Assembly (NCBI RefSeq): GCF_900143235.1
Contig: NZ_FRDF01000017.1
Span: 23,425-87,424, forward strand
Direction: 5' to 3'
Source: Erythrobacter sanguineus
GTDB taxonomy: Bacteria; Pseudomonadota; Alphaproteobacteria; Sphingomonadales; Sphingomonadaceae
Length of the DNA: 64,000 nucleotides
In this document: in pieces, positions 28,544 through 37,233 of the stretch
Layout: every line of letters starts with the position of its first letter
How positions within the stretch are numbered: the first letter of the stretch is position 1
Position numbers and translations under genes: made by a program
Notes under the pieces: model-generated
Seen by the model: the letters and a program-made list of their open reading frames with translations, nothing else
Told to the model about the DNA's origin: nothing
The model's database searches: none

Positions 28544-29424
28544 GCGGAAGGTTCCTCCTCGTTGGTCGTTGTCGGTGCGGGCACGGTTTCGGCTGGGTCG
28601 AGCTGGGCTAGATAGTCCCGCGCGGTGGCGGCGGCGAGGCTTTCGGGCTGGAGTTCGATGACCGATTGCCAGCTTTGGCGCGCTGCCTCGTCGTGTCCGG
28701 CAAGCACCGCGATAACCCCGGCTTCCAACCCGATTTCCGGATTGGTCGGCGCAAGCCGCGCGGCCTGCTCGATCGCTTCCTGTGCAAGGCCGAGCCGATC
28801 GAGCCGCCGCAGCAGCGTAGCCTTCAGCAGCCAGCCCTCACTCCTTTCAGGCATTAGGGCTGTTGCCTCTTCAAGCGCGGAGAGCGCTTCTTCGCTGCGC
28901 CCGAGTGTCACCAGCACCCGCGCAACATCGATCGCCGCCAGCGCCTGCAGCGGCGCTGAAGCCGCTGCCCGGGCATCCTGCTGCGCCTGCCCCAGCAAGC
29001 CGAGCGCGTCCGCCGGATCGCCGCCCGCCAGCGCGGCATTGCCGGCCATGCTCGCAAACCTCGCGCGGATGCGCGCTTCATCCGCCGGGGTTTCGTCGCG
29101 GGCAGCAAGGAAGGCCGTGCGGGCATCATCCCACAGGCCCAGTTCGGTCGCCGCCATGCCCAGACAGTGATTGGCGAGCACCCGGTCCGGCCCGGTGACC
29201 TCACTGCGACGGATCTGCGCCATGGCATGCGCCCGCGCGGCGTCTTCGGCCAGCTGGTCAAGACAGCGCACGAGCCATGCGCTGGTGGGGTTGAGGCTTT
29301 CCTGCTCTGTCTGCGTCTGCGCGCTCGGGCGTGGCGGCCGGTCGCGCACCAGATCATCGCCCTGCATCGCCCCGGCCATGGGATCGGGACCAACCTGGAG
29401 CAGCAGGGCGAGGAGAATCGACAC
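28540..29424 (-). CDS. Exported tetratricopeptide-repeat protein
   Basis: A 294-residue protein with a short N-terminal hydrophobic signal (MSILLALLLQVG) and several degenerate TPR helix pairs (NHCLGMAATELGLWDDARTAFLAARDETP, ALAAIDVARVLVTLGRSEEALSALEEAT, EAGVIAVLAGHDEAARQSWQSVIELQPE). TPRs mediate protein contacts; no enzyme domain is present. It lies between an alpha/beta hydrolase gene (6 bases away) and the LLM oxidoreductase gene (4-base overlap), so it is the middle gene of an operon. Confidence 0.82.
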   Translation of the reverse strand: MSILLALLLQVGPDPMAGAMQGDDLVRDRPPRPSAQTQTEQESLNPTSAWLVRCLDQLAEDAARAHAMAQIRRSEVTGPDRVLANHCLGMAATELGLWDDARTAFLAARDETPADEARIRARFASMAGNAALAGGDPADALGLLGQAQQDARAAASAPLQALAAIDVARVLVTLGRSEEALSALEEATALMPERSEGWLLKATLLRRLDRLGLAQEAIEQAARLAPTNPEIGLEAGVIAVLAGHDEAARQSWQSVIELQPESLAAATARDYLAQLDPAETVPAPTTTNEEEPSA

Positions 29425-29429
29425 GCGTT

Positions 29430-30176
29430 TTATCCGTAGAAACCGGCCACGACGGCCTTGAGAATGGCAATGTCGCTGTCCCGCGACAGACGGTGGTCGC
29501 CGTCCTTTATCAGGGTTACCTGTACATCATCCGAACGCAATCCGGCAGCGAGGCGCAGGCTCACCTCCCACGGCACGTCATCGTCATGCTGGCCGTGGAT
29601 CAGCCGCACCGGGCAGGCGAGGTCGATCACGCCACCGAGCCGCAGGTGACATTCCGCATCGGCAAAAAAGCCGGGGTGGGTCGGGGTCGGTTCGGGGCCG
29701 TAGGGGTTCCGCTGATACAGCGTTTCACCACGCGCCAATTGTGTGCGCTGTGCCTCGGTATAGCCCCAGTGGGTGAAATCGGGTGCAGGCGCGATGCCGA
29801 CAAGACCGGCCAGCTGTTCCGTCAGCCGTTCCGCCACCAGCAGCATCAGCCAGCCACCCATTGATGACCCCGCCAGCACCACCGGCCCCGCAACATAAGA
29901 TGCGATCAGCGCCAGCACCTCGTCGCGCCAGCGGCTGAGCGTGCCATCGGAAAAATCGCCCGCGCTCGCGCCGCAGCCAGAATAGTCCAGCAACAGGCAG
30001 GCGCGGCCCGCTGCCTCAGCCTCGGCGAACAGGGCTGTTGCCTTGCCACCTGCCATGTCGGACATGTAGCCCGGCAGGAAGACCAGCGTCGGGCCCCCAA
30101 AACCTTCGGCTCCGGGCGTGTGGCGGAAGGCGATCCGGCGGCCATCATAAAGGGTATGGTGCATGACTTGGCTCAT
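29430..30176 (-). CDS. Alpha/beta hydrolase
   Basis: A 248-residue cytoplasmic hydrolase. The oxyanion/nucleophile-elbow motif is AGSSMGGWLMLLVAE with Ser as nucleophile; PTLVFLPGYMSDM is the first strand and loop, and the final IKDGDHRLSRDSDI holds the catalytic His, with DDDVPWE supplying the acid region. The fold is that of serine esterases or acyltransferases; substrate unknown. The start is chosen at 30176; ATGs at 30188 and 30251 are alternatives. First gene of the operon with the TPR and LLM genes. Confidence 0.87.
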   Translation of the reverse strand: MSQVMHHTLYDGRRIAFRHTPGAEGFGGPTLVFLPGYMSDMAGGKATALFAEAEAAGRACLLLDYSGCGASAGDFSDGTLSRWRDEVLALIASYVAGPVVLAGSSMGGWLMLLVAERLTEQLAGLVGIAPAPDFTHWGYTEAQRTQLARGETLYQRNPYGPEPTPTHPGFFADAECHLRLGGVIDLACPVRLIHGQHDDDVPWEVSLRLAAGLRSDDVQVTLIKDGDHRLSRDSDIAILKAVVAGFYG

Positions 30177-30286
30177 GCCGATCACCATGCCTTGCATGGC
30201 CGCGTAAAGGCAACCACAGTGAACAGGCGCGACCGTCGATAGCATTGTCACTATTGCGCAACGGGAGAGGGATAAGCGCCAAAATC

Positions 30287-31954
30287 ATGATCAAGACCGA
30301 CCCGCCCGCCGGCATCCCGGCTGCTTCGCCTTCCGCGCTTACCCGCCGCGGCCTGTTCACCCTTGCCGGAGCTTCGGCGGCACTGGCGGCTGCGCCGCTG
30401 GCGGCGCGCAGCTTCGGCAGCGGCTTCACCCACGGGGTCGCCAGCGGCGAGCCGGGCCAGAACAGCGTGCTGCTGTGGACGCGCTATGTCGGTGAACAGA
30501 GCACCGATCTTGCATGGCAGGTCAGCGAGAGCGAGGATTTCTCGGCGCCCGTGGCCGAGGGCAGCGTGAACGCCAGCGACAGCCGCGACTGGTGCACCAA
30601 GGGCATCGCTTCGGGGCTTCAGCCGGGGCGCTGGTATTTCTACCGCTTCATCGCGCCTGATGGCACCTCCTCGCCCGTCGGCCGCACCCGGACCTTGCCC
30701 GAAGCCGGGATCCAGAAGTTCCGCCTCGCGGTGTTCTCCTGTTCGAATTTCGGCTTTGGCTGGTTCAACGCCTATGGCCACGCGGCCGAGGCCAACGATG
30801 CCGATCTTGCGGTGCATCTGGGCGATTACATCTACGAATATGGCGCGGGCACCTATCCCGATCCGGCCCAGACCAGTGGCGAGAGGGTGCTGGCTCCGGC
30901 CAACGAGATCGTCACGCTGACCGATTACCGCCTGCGCTACGCGACCTACCGCGCCGATCCCGATTTGCAGCGCCTGCATCAGGTGCTCCCCATGATCGCG
31001 GTGTGGGACGATCACGAAAGCGCGAACGACAGCTGGAAAGGCGGCGCGGAAAATCACCAGCCCGACACCGAGGGCGAGTGGGAGGTGCGCAAGGCCATCG
31101 CCAAGCGGGTCTATCGCGAATGGATGCCGGTCTCGGATGAACCCTATGCCGCCTATCAGGTCGGTGACCTTGCCACCCTGTTCCGGCTCGACACCCGGCT
31201 GGAGGGGCGCGAAGAACAGTTCAGCCTGGAAAAGCTGCTGGCGGGCAAGCGCGATCCCGAGGCCGTGATGGCCGCGCTCACCGCGTTCCGCGATGGCGAC
31301 TGGGCCGATCCAGAGCGGCAATTGCTGGGCAAGGCGCAGGATAACTGGCTGGCCGGAGGGCTGGCCGCCTCCACCGCCAGCGGCACGCACTGGCAGGTGC
31401 TGGTGCAGCAGGTGCTGATCGGCAATCTGAAGACGCCCCGCGCGCTCACGCAGCAGATCGGCGATGGCCTGCCCGACTATATCCGCGACCGGCTGATGGC
31501 AGCGGCAGCGGCGAGCGCGGCAGGCCTGCCGTCCAACATGGATGCATGGGACGGCTATCCCGCCGCGCGCGACCGCGTGTTCGCTGCGGCGCTCAATGCC
31601 GACGCCAATCTGCTGGTGCTGGCGGGCGACACGCACAATGCCTGGGCCTTCGATCTGGCACATGACGGCGCAAAAGTCGGCGTGGAACTGGGCGTGTCCT
31701 CGGTCAGCTCGCCGGGGTTTGAAACCTATCTCGGCTTCCTCCCGCCCGAAACACTGGCAGGCGCGCTGGTGGCCGAGAACGAGCAACTGGTGTGGGCCGA
31801 TACGGCGCAGCGCGGCTATATGATGGTGGAACTGACCCCCACCCGCGCGGTGACCGAATACCGCTTCAGCGCCGGGATCAAGCAGCGTTCGACCAAGCTG
31901 GCAGGGACCAAGCGGATCACCACCGAGAAGGGTTCGGGGGTGCTGTCGGTCTAA
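30287..31954 (+). CDS. Alkaline phosphatase D family protein (PhoD), Tat-exported
   Basis: A 555-residue phosphatase/phosphodiesterase. The signal is twin-arginine type (LTRRGLFTLAGASAALAAAPLAAR). Family motifs are FTHGVASGEPGQNSVLLWTR, FRLAVFSCSNFGFGWFNAYGHAA, AVHLGDYIYEYG, MIAVWDDHESANDSWKGG and LAGDTHNAWAFDL, which hold the metal-binding Asp/His residues. It should release phosphate from phosphodiesters outside the cytoplasm. The start at 30287 lies 42 bases into a longer open frame and gives a normal Tat signal. Divergent from the hydrolase operon. Confidence 0.93.
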   Translation: MIKTDPPAGIPAASPSALTRRGLFTLAGASAALAAAPLAARSFGSGFTHGVASGEPGQNSVLLWTRYVGEQSTDLAWQVSESEDFSAPVAEGSVNASDSRDWCTKGIASGLQPGRWYFYRFIAPDGTSSPVGRTRTLPEAGIQKFRLAVFSCSNFGFGWFNAYGHAAEANDADLAVHLGDYIYEYGAGTYPDPAQTSGERVLAPANEIVTLTDYRLRYATYRADPDLQRLHQVLPMIAVWDDHESANDSWKGGAENHQPDTEGEWEVRKAIAKRVYREWMPVSDEPYAAYQVGDLATLFRLDTRLEGREEQFSLEKLLAGKRDPEAVMAALTAFRDGDWADPERQLLGKAQDNWLAGGLAASTASGTHWQVLVQQVLIGNLKTPRALTQQIGDGLPDYIRDRLMAAAAASAAGLPSNMDAWDGYPAARDRVFAAALNADANLLVLAGDTHNAWAFDLAHDGAKVGVELGVSSVSSPGFETYLGFLPPETLAGALVAENEQLVWADTAQRGYMMVELTPTRAVTEYRFSAGIKQRSTKLAGTKRITTEKGSGVLSV

Positions 31955-32142
31955 TCGCGGCTGAAGATTGCCTCGATTGGCAGGCCAAAAAGCTCGGCAA
32001 TGGTGAAGGCGAGCGGCAGAGAAGGGTCGTAGCGGCCCTTTTCGATGGCGTTGACACTCTGGCGGCTGACACCGAGCCGGTCGGCGAGATCCTGCTGGCT
32101 CCAGTCACGCTCGGCACGCAGCACCTTGAGGCGGTTGTTCAT
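31951..32142 (-). CDS. Small XRE-family helix-turn-helix regulator
   Basis: A 63-residue protein, almost entirely one HTH domain: NNRLKVLRAERDWSQQDLADRLGVSRQSVNAIEKGRYDPSLPLAFTIAELFGLPIEAIF. This short form is the same type as YozG-like regulators found with membrane proteins of unknown role. The start at 32142 is supported by GGGGAGCG just upstream. It overlaps by four bases the end of the upstream membrane-protein gene, so it is the last gene of a three-gene leftward operon that it may autoregulate. Confidence 0.9.
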   Translation of the reverse strand: MNNRLKVLRAERDWSQQDLADRLGVSRQSVNAIEKGRYDPSLPLAFTIAELFGLPIEAIFSRD

Positions 32143-32765
32143 ATCGCTCCCCAAGTGCCATAGCGCAGCCGGTTCGCCACCGCACCGATTCCGAGGCCGA
32201 AGAACCACGCGACCGCCCAGTAATACGCATCGAGATGCTGCACGACGTCGGCAGATTCAAGGAAACCCCAGACCGAAGCGGCACACATGGCAAAGCCGGT
32301 GGCGATCAGCGATTGGCGGATCACCAGCATGCGCAGGAATTCGTCCTGTTCTTCCACGATCAGGCGCCCGACTGACCAGAAGATGCCGACAACGGCGAGA
32401 CCGGGCAACAGTGCGAGAAAAGTTCGCAAGACCGGGTGAACGTCGCCCTGCTTGACGGCAAAGGTCATGATGCCCAGCACGACCAGATAAAGGAAGGTGA
32501 ACACCGCGACCCGCTTCATATAACGGCGTTGGGCTTCTCCCTTCGCACCGCAGCCTCCCGATCGCGCGTCGCTCCTGCGATTGGCGGCGGTAATCATCGG
32601 CAGCACAAGGGCAAAGGGCAGGATCACCAGAATATAAAGCGGTGCCCCCTCGACCGCGCCGGTCGTGCCGAGCGCCGCCACGACGAGATAACTGGCCAGC
32701 ATCAGCCCTCCCCAGAACAGCGGGCCGCGCCCCAGCACGCCCGCGCTGGCGGTGCCGCCGGTCAC
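32139..32765 (-). CDS. Four- to six-helix membrane protein, unknown function
   Basis: A 208-residue integral membrane protein with hydrophobic segments around residues 17-33, 40-55, 85-103, 115-130, 150-167 and 180-200. Between helices there are charged loops (RRSDARSGGCGAKGEAQRRYMKR, EEQDEFLRMLVIRQ). The phrase EEQDEFLRML recalls small membrane proteins that pair with YozG-type HTH genes. It is coupled on both sides by ATGA overlaps with the HTH gene and the 60-residue gene. Confidence 0.8.
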   Translation of the reverse strand: MTGGTASAGVLGRGPLFWGGLMLASYLVVAALGTTGAVEGAPLYILVILPFALVLPMITAANRRSDARSGGCGAKGEAQRRYMKRVAVFTFLYLVVLGIMTFAVKQGDVHPVLRTFLALLPGLAVVGIFWSVGRLIVEEQDEFLRMLVIRQSLIATGFAMCAASVWGFLESADVVQHLDAYYWAVAWFFGLGIGAVANRLRYGTWGAI

Positions 32766-32944
32766 GATTCCGCCCTCCGGCCGCAGGTGCCCGAGCCCGA
32801 ACGACTCAGCGAAAGCACGGCTAGGATCGGTAGCAGGAACATGAACAGCTTTGCGGTGTCCTCAGCAATCAGCCCGCGCGATCGCAACAGCGCGACAATC
32901 AGGATGGCGGCGGCCCATATCAGGGCTTTGACGATGTTGGACAT
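32762..32944 (-). CDS. Small two-helix membrane protein
   Basis: A 60-residue protein with two hydrophobic segments (about residues 5-22 and 30-48) and a short Arg/Ser tail. It is the first gene of the three-gene operon and overlaps the next gene by four bases. GGAAG lies at a good distance upstream of its ATG, inside a large inverted repeat. Function unknown. Confidence 0.72.
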   Translation of the reverse strand: MSNIVKALIWAAAILIVALLRSRGLIAEDTAKLFMFLLPILAVLSLSRSGSGTCGRRAES

Positions 32945-32946
32945 TA

Positions 32947-32983
32947 GACAAGCTTCCTTTCATTTATGGAAAGCATGCTTGTC
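32947..32983. promoter_or_regulatory. Inverted repeat over the ribosome-binding site of the HTH operon
   Basis: GACAAGC at 32947-32953 and GCTTGTC at 32977-32983 are perfect complements, with inner CTTTC and GAAAG also complementary. The dyad covers the Shine-Dalgarno of the operon's first gene, and TTGACA read leftward lies about 20 bases further upstream (near 33000). It is a good candidate for the operator of the operon's own HTH protein or for an RNA hairpin that blocks translation. Confidence 0.55.
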
Positions 32984-33065
32984 ATTCTGGAGTCAACTTG
33001 TCAAGGGCCCTTTCCATTTTGCGCGCCAAAACCATCCTTGCTGCAGGGCTTTCATCGACTTGCGG

Positions 33066-33094
33066 GTGACAAACCCCTGATGGACGACTATCTA
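33066..33094 (+). promoter_or_regulatory. Promoter of the thrS leader
   Basis: GTGACA (33066-33071) and TATCTA (33089-33094) are separated by exactly 17 bases, a good sigma-70-type promoter for this group. Transcription would start near 33101-33103, at or next to the ATG of the leader peptide, so the leader would be translated from a leaderless or nearly leaderless message. Confidence 0.55.
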
Positions 33095-33102
33095 TTCGGT
33101 GC

Positions 33103-33174
33103 ATGGCCAAGCTGCTGACCACCACTGCCACCACCACCACCCGGACTATCCGGGGGCGGAGGGCCGTGCGTTAA
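33103..33174 (+). CDS. Threonine-rich leader peptide upstream of thrS
   Basis: A 23-codon ORF whose residues 6-15 are Thr-Thr-Thr-Ala-Thr-Thr-Thr-Thr-Arg-Thr, i.e. 8 threonine codons out of 10 (seven are ACC or ACT in two runs), followed by a basic tail and TAA. It sits 126 bases before thrS. Threonine-rich leaders are the sensing part of classical attenuators: when charged threonyl-tRNA is scarce, the ribosome stalls on these codons. No Shine-Dalgarno precedes the ATG, which agrees with a start at the transcript end as known for rhizobial trpL. Translation is inferred. Confidence 0.72.
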   Translation: MAKLLTTTATTTTRTIRGRRAVR

Positions 33175-33206
33175 GCGCAGCGCCCGCCGCCCGGTTCGGG
33201 GCGGCG
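33140..33206 (+). promoter_or_regulatory. thrS leader: Alternative hairpins of the thrS attenuator
   Basis: Hairpin 1:2 is CCCGGA (33140-33145) with TCCGGG (33149-33154), inside the Thr-coding end of the leader. Hairpin 3:4 is an 8-bp stem, 33185-33192 with 33199-33206. The alternative 2:3 pairing joins 33150-33159 with 33187-33194 (eight pairs with a two-base bulge) and excludes both others. This is the logic of an attenuator. A weakness is that no real T-run follows hairpin 3:4; a larger stem, CCGGT...ACCGG (33191-33235 region), is also possible. Confidence 0.6.
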
Positions 33207-33300
33207 CGGTGTTCTCCCCTGACCGGTTAACGTTCAACACCGCTCTTCCGGTGCGCCTCTGCTTGTGGCAGGGCGCGGCCAAACCAGACGGAATTGCACG

Positions 33301-35298
33301 ATGACCGAACTGCTCAAGATCAGCCTGCCCGATGGATCGGTGCGCGAAGTGCCCGCCGGCAGCACCCCTGCGGATATTGCCGCCGCGATTGGCCCCGGCC
33401 TCGCAAAGGCGGCGCTCGCCGCGCGGGTGAACGGCGAATTGCGCGACCTTGGCCGCCCGTTCGAGGGCGATGCCGAACTGGCTCTGGTCACCGCTCGCGA
33501 TGAAGCCGATGCGCTCGAACTTGCCCGCCACGATTACGCCCACGTGCTGGCCGAGGCAGTGCAGGCGCTGTTCCCCGGCACGCAGATCACCTTCGGCCCT
33601 TCGACCGATGATGGCTTTTACTACGACGTCAAAGCGCCCGAGGGCCGCGAGCCGTTCAGCATGGACGATCTGCCCGTGATCGAAGACGCGATGCGCGCCA
33701 TCATCCGCGCCGACAAGCCGCTGCGCCGCGAAGTCTGGAGCCGCGAGGCTCTGATCGCCAAGTGGGAGGCCGACGGTGAGACCTTCAAGGCCGAATGGGC
33801 CAAGGAACTGCCCCCCGGAGAAAACGGCGCCGAGGAACTCACGGTCTATTGGTCGGGCAACGACTGGCTCGACATGTGCCGCGGCCCGCACCTGCCTTCG
33901 ACCGGCAAGCTCGATCCCGATGCCTTCAAGCTCATGCGCGTCGCCGGGGCCTATTGGCGCGGCGACCAGAACAACGCGCAGCTAACCCGCATCTACGGCA
34001 CCGGCTGGCTCAACAAGAAGCAGTTGAACGCCCACCTCACCCGGCTGGAGGAAGCCGCCAAGCGCGATCACCGCAAGCTGGGGCGCGAGATGGACCTGTT
34101 CCACTTGCAGGAAGAGGCGCACGGCAGCGTCTTCTGGCACCCCAAGGGCTACCGTATCTGGCGCGAGCTGGAAGCCTATATGCGCCGCAAGATGGACGGC
34201 GCAGGCTACCGCGAGATCAAGACTCCGCAGGTGATGGACGCGCGCCAGTGGGAACAATCGGGCCACTGGGGCAAGTACCGCGAAAACATGTTCGTGATCC
34301 CTGACGAGGTCCCGAACGTGGATGATGAAGGCCCTGTCATCAGCGGCGAAGCTCAGTGGATGGCGCTCAAACCGATGAACTGCCCGGCGCATGTGCTGGT
34401 GTTCAAGCAGGGCATCACCTCATACCGCGATCTGCCGGTCCGGCTGGGCGAGATGGGCTGCTGCCACCGCAATGAACCCCACGGCGCGCTGCATGGGCTG
34501 ATGCGGGTGCGCCAATTCACGCAGGACGATGCGCATATCTTCTGCACCGAAGGCCAGGTCGTGGCCGAAGTGCAGGATTTCATCGCGCTGGCCGATTCTG
34601 TCTATCGGGATTTCGGTTTCACCTATGACATCAAGCTGGCGCTACGCCCCGATCAACGGTTTGGCTCTGACGCCGATTGGGACAAGGCCGAGCAGGAATT
34701 GCGCGACGCGCTGACCGCAAACGGGCTCGAGTGGGAAGAACTCCCCGGCGAAGGCGCGTTCTATGCGCCCAAGCTCGAATGGCATCTGACCGACGCGATC
34801 GGGCGCACATGGCAGGTCGGCACGATCCAGTCCGACCGGGTGCTGCCCGAACGGCTCGATGCGCATTACATCGGCGAGGATGGCGACAAGCACCGCCCGG
34901 TCATGCTGCACCGCGCGATCTTCGGCAGCTATGAACGCTTCATCGGCATCCTGATCGAACACTTCGCCGGGCGGATGCCGGTGTGGCTCGCCCCGGTGCA
35001 GGCGGTGGTGGCGACGATTGTGTCGGACGCGGATGATTACGCCCGCGATGTAGAGGCGCAGTTGAAGGCGGCGGGCCTGCGGGTCGAAACCGATCTGCGC
35101 AACGAAAAGATCAACTACAAGGTGCGCGAACATTCTCTGGCGAAAGTCCCGCACCTGCTGGTGGTGGGCAAGCGCGAGGCTGACGAAGGCACCGTCGCAG
35201 TGCGCACTTTGGGCGCGGAACATCAGAAAGTGATGAGCCTCGCTGATGCCATCGCCCTGATCCGCACCGGGGCGACCCCGCCCGATCTGCGCGACTGA
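33301..35298 (+). CDS. thrS: Threonyl-tRNA synthetase
   Basis: ThrRS charges tRNA-Thr and edits mischarged serine. The 665-residue protein has an N-terminal TGS domain ([28 protein letters not shown]), the editing domain with [17 protein letters not shown] and the zinc-like [10 protein letters not shown], and the class II core: [27 protein letters not shown] with the zinc Cys, [28 protein letters not shown] (motif 2), and the C-terminal anticodon domain [13 protein letters not shown]. The start at 33301 gives a normal TGS beginning. Expression is probably controlled by the Thr-rich leader upstream. Confidence 0.98.
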   Translation: MTELLKISLPDGSVREVPAGSTPADIAAAIGPGLAKAALAARVNGELRDLGRPFEGDAELALVTARDEADALELARHDYAHVLAEAVQALFPGTQITFGPSTDDGFYYDVKAPEGREPFSMDDLPVIEDAMRAIIRADKPLRREVWSREALIAKWEADGETFKAEWAKELPPGENGAEELTVYWSGNDWLDMCRGPHLPSTGKLDPDAFKLMRVAGAYWRGDQNNAQLTRIYGTGWLNKKQLNAHLTRLEEAAKRDHRKLGREMDLFHLQEEAHGSVFWHPKGYRIWRELEAYMRRKMDGAGYREIKTPQVMDARQWEQSGHWGKYRENMFVIPDEVPNVDDEGPVISGEAQWMALKPMNCPAHVLVFKQGITSYRDLPVRLGEMGCCHRNEPHGALHGLMRVRQFTQDDAHIFCTEGQVVAEVQDFIALADSVYRDFGFTYDIKLALRPDQRFGSDADWDKAEQELRDALTANGLEWEELPGEGAFYAPKLEWHLTDAIGRTWQVGTIQSDRVLPERLDAHYIGEDGDKHRPVMLHRAIFGSYERFIGILIEHFAGRMPVWLAPVQAVVATIVSDADDYARDVEAQLKAAGLRVETDLRNEKINYKVREHSLAKVPHLLVVGKREADEGTVAVRTLGAEHQKVMSLADAIALIRTGATPPDLRD

Positions 35299-35309
35299 AC
35301 GCGCAAGAT

Positions 35310-36053
35310 ATGGAACTGATCGGCGGCTTTACCGCGCTGCAAATCGCAGTCGCGCTGGCGGCGGCGTTGGGCGCGTCGTTCGTGCGCGGACTGACCGGGT
35401 TCGGCATGGCTATCCTGCTGGTGCCGATCCTGGCGCTGGCCTTGCCCCCGGTGGCGGCGGTGGTGCTGGGCAATTGCCTCTCGCTGCTGATCGGCCTGAC
35501 CGAACTGCCGCGGCTGGTGCGCGATTCCGAGCGCAGCGCGTGGACAATCTCGGCCATGGTGGTGCTGGCGACGCCGTTTGGCCTTGTTGCGCTGGCAGCG
35601 ACCGGGGCCGACGTGGCGCGGCTGGTGATTGCGCTCATCGCTTTCAGCGCGTTCCTCGCCATCCTGTTGCCGCGCCGTTCGGGCGCGGTGCCGGGGCGGC
35701 TGGTCACCGGCGCGGTTGGCGTCGTGAGCGGGCTGATGACAGGTTATGCCGGGATGCCCGGCCCACCGGTCGTACCCTATTATGCGGGCCGCGCATTGCC
35801 GCGCGTCACCATCAAGGCTTCGATGCTGCTGATCTTCACCTTCGCAGCAGCAGCAGGGCTTGCAACGGCGTGGTGGCTGGGTTTGCTCCGCCTCGATCTT
35901 GCGCTGTTCGCGCTGCTGATGCTGCCGGTGATCCTGATCGGCAACCGGTTGGGCACGAGCGTTTCGGGCCGGATCAGCGATCCGGTCTGGCGTGCAGCGG
36001 TAGGGCTGGTGCTGGGCGGTGCCGCGCTGGGGGCCTTGGCGCGGCTGCTCTAA
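35310..36053 (+). CDS. TSUP-family (TauE/SafE) membrane transporter
   Basis: A 247-residue inner membrane protein with about eight hydrophobic helices in two repeats, each starting with a glycine-rich turn (SFVRGLTGFGMAILLVPILAL and GVVSGLMTGYAGMPGPPVVPYYAG). This is the TSUP layout; members export sulfite, sulfoacetate or other organic anions. It follows thrS by 11 bases in the same direction, so it may share its transcript, though the functions are unrelated. Confidence 0.87.
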   Translation: MELIGGFTALQIAVALAAALGASFVRGLTGFGMAILLVPILALALPPVAAVVLGNCLSLLIGLTELPRLVRDSERSAWTISAMVVLATPFGLVALAATGADVARLVIALIAFSAFLAILLPRRSGAVPGRLVTGAVGVVSGLMTGYAGMPGPPVVPYYAGRALPRVTIKASMLLIFTFAAAAGLATAWWLGLLRLDLALFALLMLPVILIGNRLGTSVSGRISDPVWRAAVGLVLGGAALGALARLL

Positions 36054-36054
36054 A

Positions 36055-36213
36055 TCAGAATGGCAGCGGCTGCCGCGCGAGGATCAACGCCGCTGCGCTT
36101 CCGAGCGCGATCAGGCTGCGCGCCCAATCGGTCAAATCAAGATGGACAAGGCGTCCGGTGGCAGCAGAGGCCGGGGCAACAAGGGCGATCGCACGATTCA
36201 TAACCCGCACCAT
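36055..36213 (-). CDS. Possible 52-residue membrane-associated protein
   Basis: A 52-codon ORF that starts 23 bases after the agmatine deiminase stop and ends at the end of the convergent TSUP gene. It encodes a hydrophobic stretch, SLIALGSAAALILA, near its C terminus. A second in-frame ATG is at 36201. It fills the gap between the two genes and could be the last gene of the agmatine deiminase operon, but no homology is recognised and the Shine-Dalgarno is weak. Confidence 0.35.
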   Translation of the reverse strand: MVRVMNRAIALVAPASAATGRLVHLDLTDWARSLIALGSAAALILARQPLPF

Positions 36214-36236
36214 CGCCCCAAGTTGCTAAGGAAAGG

Positions 36237-37226
36237 TTAAGCGGCGGGCGGCGCGGCGGGCATCTGCTGGCTGGCGCAGTGAAAACCCCCTCCACCTGCC
36301 AGCACGGCACCACCCGGCAGGCCGATGGTCTCCCGATCGGGGAACAGCGCGGCAATCGCGGCCACGCCCTCGGAATCATGCGGTGAACCAAAGGTCGGCA
36401 CCACCACCAGATGCGAGGTGATGGCGAAGTTCACATAGCTGGCCGGTTCGATCACGCCGTCGCGCTTGATCAGGCTGGGCGAGGGGATGCGCACGACCTC
36501 GACCCCGAACGCCTTGGCGCGGGCCACTGCATCGTCGTAGATCGCCGCATTGGGATCGTTCGCACCAGTGGCTTGCGGTACGACCAACCGGTTTGGGCCG
36601 ACAAAGCGCGCAAGATTATCGACATGGCCATCAGTATGGTCGTTGATCAGGCCATCGCCCAGCCACAGCACGCGGGTGAAACCCAGCTGTGCGGCCAGTT
36701 CGGCCTCGATTCCGGCGCGGTCCATCTGCGGGTTGCGGTTGGGGTTGAGCAGGCATTGTTCGGTGGTGGCGACCAGCCCGGTGCCATCGCCATCCACTGC
36801 CCCGCCTTCGAGGATCATGGCTGAGGTGGCAGTCCGCAGCCCCGCGTCGCGCGCCAGTTCCGCGCCGATTTCCTGATCGCCCGGCATCAGGTACTTGCCG
36901 CCCCAGCCGTTGAAGCTGAACCGCCGAGCGGCGCGTTCTCCACCCTCGAACACCACCAGCGGCCCGGTGTCGCGCAGCCACACATCGCCATAGACCCGCC
37001 GTTCGAGCGTCACCTTCGCGCTGACGAGCTGGCGCGCACGCGCTTCGTTGGCCTCATTGCGCACCAGCAGCCGCACCGCCTGCCCGCTTTCCGCTACGGC
37101 ATTGGCGAAACCGGCCATCTGCTCCTGCGCGGGTTCGAGCCAGCCGGGCCATTCCTCAGCCAGATGGGGAAAGCCGATCCACAGCCAATCCTGCGGCGCC
37201 CATTCGGGCGGCATCAACGCGGTCAT
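36237..37226 (-). CDS. aguA: Agmatine deiminase
   Basis: A 329-residue porphyromonas-type peptidylarginine deiminase family enzyme that converts agmatine to N-carbamoylputrescine and ammonia. Visible family sequences are MPPEWAPQDWLWIGFPH, DVWLRDTGPLVVF, FNGWGGKY, ILEGGAVDGDGTGLVATTEQCLLNPNRNP, DHTDGHVDNLARFVGPNRLVVPQ, and the catalytic Cys in GGGGFHCASQQMP. It starts 7 bases from the M28 peptidase stop, so they are one operon. Starts at 37277 and 37214 are possible. Confidence 0.94.
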   Translation of the reverse strand: MTALMPPEWAPQDWLWIGFPHLAEEWPGWLEPAQEQMAGFANAVAESGQAVRLLVRNEANEARARQLVSAKVTLERRVYGDVWLRDTGPLVVFEGGERAARRFSFNGWGGKYLMPGDQEIGAELARDAGLRTATSAMILEGGAVDGDGTGLVATTEQCLLNPNRNPQMDRAGIEAELAAQLGFTRVLWLGDGLINDHTDGHVDNLARFVGPNRLVVPQATGANDPNAAIYDDAVARAKAFGVEVVRIPSPSLIKRDGVIEPASYVNFAITSHLVVVPTFGSPHDSEGVAAIAALFPDRETIGLPGGAVLAGGGGFHCASQQMPAAPPAA

Positions 37227-37233
37227 GAGATGA

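Noticed and set aside
30251..31786. 511-residue leftward open frame
   Set aside because: Antisense to phoD, whose motifs and Tat signal are clear; the shadow frame has no motif.
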